From JAFLCM01 sp964510955 (GTDB taxonomy: Bacteria > Planctomycetota > Phycisphaerae > Phycisphaerales > UBA1924): a stretch of DNA of 61,806 nt. Below the pieces are notes generated by a model. The model was not told where the DNA came from. It worked only from the letters and a program-made list of their open reading frames with translations, and searched no databases. Location of the stretch: positions 1 to 61,806 of the forward strand of contig CAZEDW010000023.1 of assembly GCA_964510955.1 (NCBI GenBank), in the 5' to 3' direction. Shown piece by piece: positions 51,451 through 61,449 of the stretch; within the stretch, counting starts at the first letter, position 1, and the number at the start of each line of letters is the position of its first letter. A program made the position numbers and the translations under genes.

Positions 51451-51998
51451 CGCGCTGCCCGCGTTTACGCCGCGCCTTGACGAGCGCCCTGGTGCTCATG
51501 GTTCACTGCTCTCTGGGCATTGCCCTGACGGCCTGCTCCTCCGACCCCACCAAGGGCTACGCCTTCGGCTCGGGCCACCGCACCGACATCCACACCATCG
51601 CGGTGCCGATCTTCGAGAACACGACGTTCCAGCACGGCCTGGAGATGCAGCTCACCGAGGCGATCATCAAGGAAGTGCACCGCACCACGCCGTGGCGCGT
51701 GGCGCCGCGCGGAAGCGCCGAGACGGTCCTGACCGGCGAGATCACCTCCGCCGAGATCCGCAAGCTTTCCAGCCAGCGCGAGACGGGGCTGATCCAGGAG
51801 GCCGCCGTCGACCTCTCGGTCAACTTTCAGTGGAAGAGCGTGACGGACGGCAAGGTGCTGATCGCTCGCAAGAACTTCCGCGCGGCGCAGAACTTTGTGC
51901 CCGCCCGCGGTGCACAGGAGCGCCTGGAGTTCGGGCAGTCGTCGGCCATCGATCAGATGGCCAAGGACATCGTCGCCGAGCTGCGCTCCAACTGGTGA
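51447..51998 (+). CDS. lptE: LPS-assembly lipoprotein LptE-like
   Basis: 183 residues. A lipoprotein signal ends in IALTACSS (Cys30). The mature domain reads GYAFGSGHRTDIHTIAVPIF, ENTTFQHGLEMQLTEAIIKE and VLTGEITSAEIRKLSSQRE, the pattern of the LptE family found outside Proteobacteria, in which it plugs the LptD barrel during LPS export. Translationally coupled to the BamD-like gene. Together with lpxD it indicates an LPS-type outer membrane. Confidence 0.8.
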   Translation: MTRCPRLRRALTSALVLMVHCSLGIALTACSSDPTKGYAFGSGHRTDIHTIAVPIFENTTFQHGLEMQLTEAIIKEVHRTTPWRVAPRGSAETVLTGEITSAEIRKLSSQRETGLIQEAAVDLSVNFQWKSVTDGKVLIARKNFRAAQNFVPARGAQERLEFGQSSAIDQMAKDIVAELRSNW

Positions 51999-52014
51999 AC
52001 CGTGCCGCGGCGCG

Positions 52015-52983
52015 TCAGGCCTTGCCCGCTGTGATGTCGAGGCTGGTGATGAAGTCGCTGGGCCTGGTGCCCGGTGGCAGGGCCTCAACGATCCTGCGGT
52101 ACAGCGGGTCCTGCCAGTCGGTCATCGCGTCGATGTACTGCGGCTTGGGGGTCAACGCGATGCTCGACAGCCCGGCGGCGGCCATCTGCGACCGGGTCTC
52201 TTCGACCAGCACCGCGCCCGCGACGCACCCCACCAGCGCCTCGGCGTCGGCCCGCACCGCGTCGGGCAGCGGGCGCAGCAGCGCCAGGTCGGAAACCGCC
52301 ACCCGGCCGCCGGGCCTGAGCACCCGCGCGATCTCACGCCACACGCGGGCCTTGTCGGGGGAGAGGTTGAGGACGCAGTTGGAGATCACCACGTCGACGC
52401 TCGCGTCGGCGACGGGGAGATTCTCGATCTCGCCCAACCGGAACTCGACGTTGCTCAGCCCCGTCTGCGCGGTGTACGACGCGGTGTTCTGCCGGGCCTT
52501 GGTGACCATGTCGGGTGTCATGTCGACGCCGATCACGCGACCGGTGGGGCCGACCTTCGGGCCGGCCACGAAGCAGTCGAATCCCCCGCCGGCGCCGAGG
52601 TCGAGCACGACCTCCCCGCGGCGCAGCGACGCGATCGCCGTGGGGTTGCCGCACGAAAGCCCCATGTTGGCGCCCTCGGGGGCCGAGGCCAGCTCGCCCT
52701 GCGAATACCCGATCGCCTGCGCGAGCTGCTCGGGCGAGAACGTCGCGGGCCCGCAGCACCCGCCGCCCGCCGGTGAGCCGGCGCAGCAGCTCCCCACCTT
52801 CGCGGCAGACGCGGCGCTCTGGGCCGCGGACCACGACCCGGTGCGGGCAATGGCGGCGTATCCCTCGCGTACTTTTTGGCGAACGAGTTCCTCACGGGCC
52901 GCGTCGCCCGGCGCGGCCGGCGCTGTCTTGCTCCCGCCGCAGCAATCGGGCCCGTAGCAGGCTGTGTTGGTTGAGTTCTTCAT
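52015..52983 (-). CDS. arsM: arsenite S-adenosylmethionine methyltransferase
   Basis: 322 residues. Methylates As(III) using SAM. The N-terminus is Cys-rich (C-Y-G-P-D-C-C-G-G; then G-S-C-C-A-G and G-G-C-C-G-P). The SAM-binding domain has VVLDLGAGGGFDCFVAGPKV, GRVIGVDMTPDMV and VISNCVLNLSPDKARVWREI, the ArsM-typical NCVxNLS block with a substrate Cys. A second conserved Cys lies in VGCVAGAVLVEE. Last gene of the arsR-arsC-arsM operon, 12 bases after arsC. Confidence 0.92.
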   Translation of the reverse strand: MKNSTNTACYGPDCCGGSKTAPAAPGDAAREELVRQKVREGYAAIARTGSWSAAQSAASAAKVGSCCAGSPAGGGCCGPATFSPEQLAQAIGYSQGELASAPEGANMGLSCGNPTAIASLRRGEVVLDLGAGGGFDCFVAGPKVGPTGRVIGVDMTPDMVTKARQNTASYTAQTGLSNVEFRLGEIENLPVADASVDVVISNCVLNLSPDKARVWREIARVLRPGGRVAVSDLALLRPLPDAVRADAEALVGCVAGAVLVEETRSQMAAAGLSSIALTPKPQYIDAMTDWQDPLYRRIVEALPPGTRPSDFITSLDITAGKA

Positions 52984-52995
52984 GGGTTCTCCGTT

Positions 52996-53451
52996 TCAAG
53001 GGCCCGGTGTCGCGCCGCCTTTGAACAGCGCTCCGGGCAGGGTTTCAACGAACGCACGGATCTCGTCTCGCACGCGCCGGTAGGGCGCCATGGCCTCTTC
53101 TTCAGTGCGGGCCGCTCTCGCAAGGTGCGGCGGGTCGTCGAATCCGACGTGCACCATTCGCGCCGCCGGAAAGACCGGGCACGCTTCTCGCGCCGCGTCG
53201 CACACCGTGACCACCACGTCGAACAACACCCCGAGGTCTTCGGGCCGCTTAGACGTGTGCCCGGAGATGTCCACGCCCGCCTCGCGCATCGCGCGGACCG
53301 CCAGCGGGTTCAGGCCCTGAGGGCGGGTGCCGGCGGAGAAAGCCTCCAGCGACCCCGCGCGCAACGCCCGCGCCCACCCCTCGGCCATCTGGCTCCGGCA
53401 CGAGTTCCCGGTGCAGAGAAACAGCACCCGCGGGAGATCAGCAGCAGCCAT
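52996..53451 (-). CDS. arsC: arsenate reductase, low-molecular-weight phosphatase type
   Basis: 151 residues. Reduces arsenate to arsenite. It starts with VLFLCTGNSCRSQMAEGWAR, the P-loop C-T-G-N-S-C-R of the thioredoxin-coupled ArsC family, and has VVTVCDAAREACPVFP, which supplies the two Cys of the disulfide cascade. It overlaps the end of arsR by 14 bases, so translation is coupled. Arsenite produced here is the substrate of ArsM. No arsenite efflux gene is visible. Confidence 0.92.
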   Translation of the reverse strand: MAAADLPRVLFLCTGNSCRSQMAEGWARALRAGSLEAFSAGTRPQGLNPLAVRAMREAGVDISGHTSKRPEDLGVLFDVVVTVCDAAREACPVFPAARMVHVGFDDPPHLARAARTEEEAMAPYRRVRDEIRAFVETLPGALFKGGATPGP

Positions 53452-53827
53452 CGCCGCACCCCCCTCCCTTTTCCGGGCAGCAGTCCTCGATCGCGTCGGC
53501 CAGCGAGCGCAGGGCCTTGCACAGCTCGGCGTAGCGGACGCGGTAACGGACGATCCTCCCTTGCTTGCTCGATTCCAGCACCCCCGAACGTGCCAGCAGC
53601 GACAAGTGCCGGGACACCACCGACACATCAACCGAGCAGCACTCGGCGACCTCTCCAACGGAGCACCCGCGCCCGCACTTGGCGATGCAGGCGATCAGCG
53701 ACACCCGGGTCGGATCGGCGAGGGCCTTGAAGAGCGCTGGGTCCAGCAACTCGTCCACGGGTCCGCTGCGGGCGGCGGCCTGTTTGGGTGACGCGGGAGG
53801 TGGGAAATGTTTGCGTACTTGCGTCAT
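53438..53827 (-). CDS. arsR: ArsR-family arsenic-responsive repressor
   Basis: 129 residues from the ATG at 53827. Winged helix-turn-helix: LFKALADPTRVSLIACIAKC, then VGEVAECCSVDVSVVSRHLS with a Cys pair in the place of the classic ELCVCDL box, then LARSGVLESSKQGRIVRYRV. A second Cys cluster at the C-terminus (EDCCPEKGGGCGDGCC) may complete the As(III) site. First gene of the operon, reading from a promoter that overlaps its own start codon. Confidence 0.92.
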   Translation of the reverse strand: MTQVRKHFPPPASPKQAAARSGPVDELLDPALFKALADPTRVSLIACIAKCGRGCSVGEVAECCSVDVSVVSRHLSLLARSGVLESSKQGRIVRYRVRYAELCKALRSLADAIEDCCPEKGGGCGDGCC

Positions 53828-53862
53828 TATGCAAATATAGGAGCCGGGTGGCTCGAGGTCAA
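53807..53862 (-). promoter_or_regulatory. ars operon promoter and operator, predicted leaderless start
   Basis: On the minus strand TTGACC (53862-53857), 17 bases, TATATT (53839-53834). The transcription start should fall at or next to the arsR ATG (53827), so the mRNA is predicted to be leaderless. An 11-bp inverted repeat with two mismatches, ATGTTTGCGTA (53807-53817) / TATGCAAATAT (53828-53838), brackets the start codon and overlaps the -10, a good position for ArsR to block transcription. Confidence 0.6.
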
Positions 53863-53973
53863 GGAGGTGCGCCAATACTGAGGAGTCAGCACCGGTGTCG
53901 TGGCTGGCTCGCCCCTCGCGCGAGGCGCTTCTGGTGCTGTTGCGGGTGATTGCCGACGATCCAAAGGACCTCT

Positions 53974-54001
53974 TGACCGGCGGCCTTTTTCCGTTAGTAT
54001 G
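53974..54001 (+). promoter_or_regulatory. candidate promoter of fusA
   Basis: TTGACC (53974-53979), 16 bases, TAGTAT (53996-54001). It would give a leader of about 405 bases before fusA at 54414. Confidence 0.5.
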
Positions 54002-54094
54002 TCAGTGTTCTGGGCGGGTCTTCCTTCGGATTTGGTCTGGAGAGGGATTCCGCCCCGCCGGTGTGCTTCCGGTCCACTCCCCAGGAGCGGCCCC

Positions 54095-54148
54095 ATGGTC
54101 AGTTCTTCCAGCGACGACGACGACGACAACTCGTACGCCCGCCCCTGA
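54095..54148 (+). CDS. 17-residue leader peptide upstream of fusA
   Basis: ATG at 54095 with AGGAG at 54083-54087, seven bases upstream. It encodes MVSSSSDDDDDNSYARP and stops at TGA 54146-54148. The run of five Asp codons (GAC) is striking. It lies about 265 bases ahead of fusA. The rest of the leader (54149-54413) is C-rich and unstructured to the eye, without another ribosome site. A regulatory upstream ORF is inferred; no conservation can be shown here. Confidence 0.35.
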   Translation: MVSSSSDDDDDNSYARP

Positions 54149-54413
54149 CCTCGCCGCTCCGCGCACCCATCCGTGCCGGGGCCGGCGGAGCACACGCCGC
54201 ATCCACCCACCACGTTTCCGCCGCGAGTTGCACGCCCCGTGCCGCCCGCCGGTGACGACCGATCAACACCCCCAACCTCACCGGCGCGCCAACCCCGCGA
54301 CGCCCGACATTCCCGCTCATCCCCGTCCCTGATCCCACCCCGTCCCCCTCCGCGACCTCCGCGTTCGCACCTCACCGCGTCCGCACTCCCGCGATAGTCC
54401 AAAGGATTCAGCC

Positions 54414-56531
<2,118 letters not shown>

Positions 56532-56558
56532 GGACTCGGCAAACCGAGGCAACTCACA

Positions 56559-56588
56559 GACCCGGTGGAACTCCACCGGGTTTTTTGT
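56559..56588 (+). terminator. Rho-independent terminator of fusA
   Basis: ACCCGGTGG / CCACCGGGT with loop AACT, followed directly by TTTTTTGTTG, 30 bases after the fusA stop. Confidence 0.9.
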
Positions 56589-56675
56589 TGGATTCTTGGA
56601 CGGCGAATGTGTCCGCACCGGTACCATCGGGCCGAGGCCCCGCCACCGCCTGTCGGGACTTCAGTGGAGGATTTC

Positions 56676-57929
56676 ATGCCCAGACTTCACCCGCTCAGCC
56701 TTATCTTGCTCTCCGCCTTGATCCACGCCGACGCGGGCGCCGCAACCACCATGCCCCAGCGCTACCAGACCACGCTCCGGGGCGATTTCGTCATCATCGG
56801 CAACACGCTCGGCCACGACGCCGCCGCGAACGTGCCGCCGCCGATCGTGGGGAACGTCGGGGCCGTAGGCATCAACACCACCGAGAACGCCCCGGACGTG
56901 TACTGGCGGAGTAACTCGCCGGTGAACGGTGGGGCCGAGGCGAACACATCGATCGCCTCCACCCAGGCCCGCAGCCAGGCGGTGCTCACGCTCCCCGCCG
57001 GGCACACGGTCAAGTACGCCCGTCTGTACTGGGCCGCGACCGGCAACGCCCCGCTCCCCGATACGCAGGTCACGCTGTCGCGTCTGGGCGCCGGCGGCTT
57101 CTCGACCGCCGTCATCGCCGATGCCACCGGCACCAGCCTCAGCAACGCCTACCAGTCTTCGGCGGATATCACCGCGCTGGTCCAAACCCGTGGCCCCGGC
57201 GCGTACCAGCTCGCCGACGTGGACATCGCGCCGTTCGTTGACCAGAACAACGCCGGGCTGTTTGCGGCATGGAGCATGGTGGTCATCTATTCGCTCCCCT
57301 CCGCCCCGCCGCGCGAGATCACCATCCACGACGGCATCGGCTTCGTCGCCTTCGGCAGCCCCGCCACGGCCAGCATCAACCGCGTCCAGCCACTGCCCCC
57401 CTCGGGCGTCAGCGCCCGGCTGGGCGTCGTGGTCTACGAGGGCGACGCCAACGCCACCGGCGACTCGCTGCTGTTCAACAGCAACATCCTCTCCGATGCC
57501 CTGAATCCGCCGGGCAACTACTTCAACGGCACACGCAGCTTTCTGGGGACTTCCCTCTCCACCGCCGGCGATCTTCCGCAGCTCAATGGCCAATCGGCCA
57601 GCATGTGCGGCATCGACATCGACGTCGCCGACGTGACCGCCCTCGCCCCCGGGCCCGGTCCCGGAGCCGCCACCGTAACCATGCAGACGGGCAACGCCGG
57701 CGACCAGTACCACACCGGCTATGTGGTGCTCTCGGTTTCCGTGCCGCTCGCGTGCATCGGCGACGCCAACGACGACGGCGTCATCAACACCGCCGATCTC
57801 ACGATTGTCCTGGGCAGCTTCGGATCCGCCGTCACGCCGTACACCAGCGGTGACTTCAACGGCGACGGCGTCGTCAACACCGCCGATCTCACCATCGTGC
57901 TCGGCCTGTTCGGCTCCGCGTGTCCGTAG
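56676..57929 (+). CDS. secreted surface protein with dockerin-like tail
   Basis: 417 residues. GTGGAGG precedes the ATG. A signal peptide (LHPLSLILLSALIHADAGAA) leads to a beta-sandwich region like DUF3344-type surface domains: GDFVIIGNTLGHDAA, VKYARLYWAATGNAPLPDTQ, WSMVVIYSLPSAPPREITIH and DGIGFVAFGSPA. It ends with two dockerin/EF-hand-like repeats, GDANDDGVINTADLTIVLG and GDFNGDGVVNTADLTIVLG, and FGSACP. The tail closely matches the genes at 7499 and the remnant at 22542. Confidence 0.8.
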   Translation: MPRLHPLSLILLSALIHADAGAATTMPQRYQTTLRGDFVIIGNTLGHDAAANVPPPIVGNVGAVGINTTENAPDVYWRSNSPVNGGAEANTSIASTQARSQAVLTLPAGHTVKYARLYWAATGNAPLPDTQVTLSRLGAGGFSTAVIADATGTSLSNAYQSSADITALVQTRGPGAYQLADVDIAPFVDQNNAGLFAAWSMVVIYSLPSAPPREITIHDGIGFVAFGSPATASINRVQPLPPSGVSARLGVVVYEGDANATGDSLLFNSNILSDALNPPGNYFNGTRSFLGTSLSTAGDLPQLNGQSASMCGIDIDVADVTALAPGPGPGAATVTMQTGNAGDQYHTGYVVLSVSVPLACIGDANDDGVINTADLTIVLGSFGSAVTPYTSGDFNGDGVVNTADLTIVLGLFGSACP

Positions 57930-57969
57930 GCAGCTCCCGTTTGCTTCATGCTGCTCCTACGATCCCCGC

Positions 57970-58848
57970 GTGATCCCATCGAACACCCCGGCGACCCCGG
58001 ACCCAGGCACGGCGCCCACGCCGAAGGCCCCCGTGACGCTCAAGACGCTCCGGCGCATGGCCAAGGAGCAGCGTCCGTTCGCGTGCCTGACCTGTTATGA
58101 CGCCACCACCGCGCGGTGGCTCGAGTGTGCCGGCGTGCACCTGCTGCTGGTGGGCGACACCGCCGCCGAGATGGTGCTCGGGCTGCCCTCGACCATCCAC
58201 ATGCCGCTGGAGGTGGCGGTCGCGCTCACCGCGGGCGTCAAGCGCGGCGCGCCGCAGACCATGGTCATGGCCGACATGCCCTTCATGAGCTACCAGGCCA
58301 GCGCCGACGACGCGGTCCGCAACGCCGGGCGGTTCATGACCGAGGGATTGGCCGACGTGGTGAAGCTGGAGGCCGACGGCTCGATGGCCCCCCTGGTGGA
58401 CCGCCTGACGCGCGCCGGCGTGCCGGTATGCGGGCACGTGGGCTGCCGCCCGCAGCGCTCGGCGGTGACGGGCGGCTACGCCTCGACAGGGCGGACCGCC
58501 GAGTCCGCCGAGCAGATCGTCCGCGACGCCGCCGCGCTGGCGGACGCCGGCGCGGTCCTGCTGCTGGTCGAGGCGGTGCCGGGAGAAGTGGCGGACCGGA
58601 TCATGCAGCGGTGCCCCGGCGTGCCGCTGATCGGCATCGGGGCCGGGCGGTCGTGCCACGGGCAGGTGCTGGTGCTGCAGGACCTGCTGGGCCTCAGCGT
58701 GTGGCAGCCGGGGTTCGCCCCCGTGGTGGCCCACCTGGGCGTCCAGATCGAGCAGGCCGGGCGGGAATGGGTGAACCGGGTGAGCGAACGCCGCGTAACC
58801 GACCATCGCTACGAAACCGTTCAGGATACCCCGCCAATAAGGCGATGA
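57970..58848 (+). CDS. panB: 3-methyl-2-oxobutanoate hydroxymethyltransferase
   Basis: 292 residues from a GTG at 57970. First step of pantothenate synthesis: adds a hydroxymethyl group from methylene-THF to ketoisovalerate. Metal and substrate residues appear in LLLVGDTAAEMVLG, MVMADMPFMSYQ and VVKLEADGSM; the catalytic Glu in LLLVEAVPGEVADRI; then GVPLIGIGAGRSCHGQVLVL. VGDTAAEMVLG differs from the usual VGDSLGMVVLG, and the first 25 residues are an extra Pro-rich segment. No panC is adjacent. Confidence 0.9.
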   Translation: MIPSNTPATPDPGTAPTPKAPVTLKTLRRMAKEQRPFACLTCYDATTARWLECAGVHLLLVGDTAAEMVLGLPSTIHMPLEVAVALTAGVKRGAPQTMVMADMPFMSYQASADDAVRNAGRFMTEGLADVVKLEADGSMAPLVDRLTRAGVPVCGHVGCRPQRSAVTGGYASTGRTAESAEQIVRDAAALADAGAVLLLVEAVPGEVADRIMQRCPGVPLIGIGAGRSCHGQVLVLQDLLGLSVWQPGFAPVVAHLGVQIEQAGREWVNRVSERRVTDHRYETVQDTPPIRR

Positions 58849-58926
58849 TGAAGCCTGTGCCGCCGACGTCCGTTCTCGGAACAGCGGTGGGACTCAAGCG
58901 ACGGCGAGTGATGCGACAAGGCCTGC

Positions 58927-58953
58927 AATGTTCGGCATGTTCGGCATGTTCGG
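58927..58953. repeat. three tandem copies of ATGTTCGGC
   Basis: A perfect 9-base unit repeated three times, 44 bases before the protease start. In frame with the protease it would read M-F-G three times, but there is no ribosome site before it. Confidence 0.6.
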
Positions 58954-58996
58954 CACTGACCTCCGCGGACGGAAGTCAGTGGCACGGGAGAAACCG

Positions 58997-60442
58997 ATGC
59001 GACGACTGACATCCATGGCGCCCGCCCTGCTCGTGCTGGTGGTGATCGGTGCCGTGCTGCTGGCCGGTCCGGGGTTCCTCAAGGACCTGCAGTTGTCGCG
59101 CATGGAAGCGACCATGCAGCTCGCGCAGGCACGCCTCGACGGCGCTTCGGATCGCGGGGGCGCCAGCGCCGAGAGCGGCGGGGGCCGGCTTGATCGCGAG
59201 GTCCCCGTCAGCCGCGCCGTCGCCCAGGCGGTGCTGCCGGGGGTCGTGCACATCAACGTGACGATCAAGATCAGCGACGAGGACCGCAAAGCGGCCGAAG
59301 AGGTCCGCAAGCGATTCCGTGAGGTCCCGTCCGACAAGCCTGACGAGGAGAGCAAGCTGCTTGAAGAGTTCCGTAAGCGCTTCGGCGATGCGCCGCTCCC
59401 TCCCAACCACCCCGGCATCCCCTCGACCGGCTCGGGGTGGCTGTACGACAACGCCGGCCACGTGGTGACCAATGCCCACGTCGTCCGCGACGCCGACGAC
59501 ATCCGCGTCGAGCTGTACGACGGGCGGGTGCTGCCCGGCACCGTGGTGGGGCGTGACGACGCCACCGACGTGGCCGTCGTCGCAATCGATACCGACAAGA
59601 GCCTCTTCCCGCTCAAGCGCGACGCCGAGTCTCCCGTCGAGGTCGGCGACCGAGTGTTCGTGTTCGGCTCGCCCTTCGGCTTCAAGTTCTCCATGAGCCA
59701 GGGCATCGTCTCGGCGCTGGGCCGCAGCGAGGCCGCCGGGTTCCTCGGCGTGCTGGGCGGCTACACCAACTACATCCAGACCGACGCCGCCATGAACCCC
59801 GGCAACTCCGGCGGGCCGATGGTCAACGACCGGGGGCGGGTGATCGGCATGAACACCGCCATCGCCAACGGCAAGACCGATTCGGGCCATTTCGAGCAGG
59901 GCCAGAACGCCGGTCTGGGCTTCGCGATCCCGATCGAGACAGTGCAGACCGTCGCCGACCAGCTCATCGGCTCTGGCATCGTGATCCGCGGCTACCTGGG
60001 CGTGCGGATCGCGCCGCCGCGGCTGAGCTCGCCCGAGGCGCTCGCCCGCATGGGGTTCAACGGGCGCGGCGTGCTGGTCGCCACCGCCGACCGCCCCCTG
60101 CCTGGTGAACGCGGCGCCGACGACGCCGACCGTCCCCGCGACGGGCAGCCCGAGTCGCCCGCCACCAAGGCCGGCATCAAGCCCGGCGACATCGTCACCG
60201 CCGTCGCCGGCAAACCCGTGGCCGACGGCGACGTGCTCCGCTCGCTCATTTCCATCCGCACGCCCGGCTCGCGCGTCGAGATAACGGTCTGGCGCGAGGG
60301 CAAGCAGCTCACGCTGACCGCCACGCTCGGCGCGGCATACTCCACCGGCTTCGCGCTGCACCCCATCCCCGGCGGCGACGCGATGTCCATGGAGCAGCTC
60401 CGCCAGTGGGTCCGCGGGCAGAACGATTCCAAGACGGAGTGA
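58997..60442 (+). CDS. HtrA/Deg-type serine protease (S1C) with PDZ domain
   Basis: 481 residues. GGGAG six bases upstream fixes the ATG at 58997. A signal anchor (MAPALLVLVVIGAVLLAGPG) tethers it to the inner membrane facing the periplasm. Catalytic triad: His in VVTNAHVV, Asp in DDATDVAVVAID, Ser in NPGNSGGPMVND. One PDZ domain follows (RGYLGVRIAPPRL, then AGIKPGDIVTAVAGKPVADG). A charged insert of about 50 residues before the protease core (DEDRKAAEEVRKRFREV and similar) may form a coiled arm. Degrades or refolds damaged envelope proteins. Confidence 0.9.
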   Translation: MRRLTSMAPALLVLVVIGAVLLAGPGFLKDLQLSRMEATMQLAQARLDGASDRGGASAESGGGRLDREVPVSRAVAQAVLPGVVHINVTIKISDEDRKAAEEVRKRFREVPSDKPDEESKLLEEFRKRFGDAPLPPNHPGIPSTGSGWLYDNAGHVVTNAHVVRDADDIRVELYDGRVLPGTVVGRDDATDVAVVAIDTDKSLFPLKRDAESPVEVGDRVFVFGSPFGFKFSMSQGIVSALGRSEAAGFLGVLGGYTNYIQTDAAMNPGNSGGPMVNDRGRVIGMNTAIANGKTDSGHFEQGQNAGLGFAIPIETVQTVADQLIGSGIVIRGYLGVRIAPPRLSSPEALARMGFNGRGVLVATADRPLPGERGADDADRPRDGQPESPATKAGIKPGDIVTAVAGKPVADGDVLRSLISIRTPGSRVEITVWREGKQLTLTATLGAAYSTGFALHPIPGGDAMSMEQLRQWVRGQNDSKTE

Positions 60443-60552
60443 GCGGGGGAACAGACGCGACGCGCCGCGAGATCGGGGATATGCTGGCCGCCCCGGCGTA
60501 GTTTGCTCGGCACGCCGCCGAGATGCGCCGGGCCTCGCAGGTTTCCCCGCCC

Positions 60553-61332
60553 ATGCCATCAGTCCGCACCCCCATCGTCGTTGGCAACTGGAAGATGAAC
60601 ACCGACCGCGCCGGCGCCGTGGCGCTGGCGCTGGCCACCGACGCGGGATCGCGCGAGCTGACAGGTGTCGAGGTGGGCGTGTGCCCGCCGCTGGTCTACG
60701 CCGACGCCGTGGCGCAGGCGCTCCGCGGCGCCGGGTCGCGGGTGATCATGGGCGTGCAAAACGTCTACCACGAGGGCAACGGCGCCTTCACCGGCGAGGT
60801 CTCGGTGGCCATGCTCAAGGACCTGGGCGTCCAACTGGTGATCTGCGGGCACTCCGAGCGGCGCCACGTGATCGGCGAGAGCGACGAGCTGGTGGGCAGG
60901 AAGGTTGCCGCCGTGCTGAACGCGGGCCTGCGCTGCATCCTGTGCGTCGGCGAGACGATCCAGCAGCGCGAGCAGGGCATCACCGATTCGGTCAACGAGC
61001 GCCAGCTCCGGGCCGGGCTGAAGGACGTGTCAGCCTCGCACGCCGACCGTCTGGTGGTTGCCTATGAGCCGGTCTGGGCCATCGGCACCGGCAAGAACGC
61101 GACCCCCGCCGACGCTCAGGCGGCCCACAAGGCGATCCGGGGCGTCCTCGCATCGCTCTACGGCCCTCAGATCGCCAACACCATCCGCATCCAATACGGC
61201 GGGTCCATGAAGCCCGACAACGCCCGCGAGCTGATTGACCAGCCCGATATCGATGGGGGACTCATCGGCGGCGCGGCCCTGAAGGCCGACAGCTTCCTGC
61301 CCATCGTCCGGGCGGCGGTCGGGTCGCGCTGA
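60553..61332 (+). CDS. tpiA: triosephosphate isomerase
   Basis: 259 residues from the ATG at 60553 (ATG 60523 adds ten residues). Interconverts dihydroxyacetone phosphate and glyceraldehyde 3-phosphate. VVGNWKMN carries the N-terminal Asn and Lys, VICGHSERRHVIGESD the catalytic His, VVAYEPVWAIGTGKNATP the catalytic Glu and loop 6, and IQYGGSMKPDNA the phosphate-binding loop. secG follows after 117 bases, a common arrangement. Confidence 0.96.
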   Translation: MPSVRTPIVVGNWKMNTDRAGAVALALATDAGSRELTGVEVGVCPPLVYADAVAQALRGAGSRVIMGVQNVYHEGNGAFTGEVSVAMLKDLGVQLVICGHSERRHVIGESDELVGRKVAAVLNAGLRCILCVGETIQQREQGITDSVNERQLRAGLKDVSASHADRLVVAYEPVWAIGTGKNATPADAQAAHKAIRGVLASLYGPQIANTIRIQYGGSMKPDNARELIDQPDIDGGLIGGAALKADSFLPIVRAAVGSR

Positions 61333-61449
61333 GCGCCCTACACTCCCCCCCCTCCAAATCCCCGGTTCAGACCTCCGCCCGCATCGGCGGGCCGTCGGAA
61401 CTGAGGAACTCATCCACCCAACTACCTGCCAAGACCCTCGGAACCCCGC

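Noticed and set aside
54149..54413. A second protein-coding frame in the fusA leader
   Set aside because: Frames here are Pro/Arg/Thr-rich with no ribosome site and overlap the predicted untranslated leader.
58927..58996. Start of the protease at 58928 (M-F-G repeats)
   Set aside because: No ribosome site precedes it, while GGGAG six bases before ATG 58997 gives a normal signal anchor.
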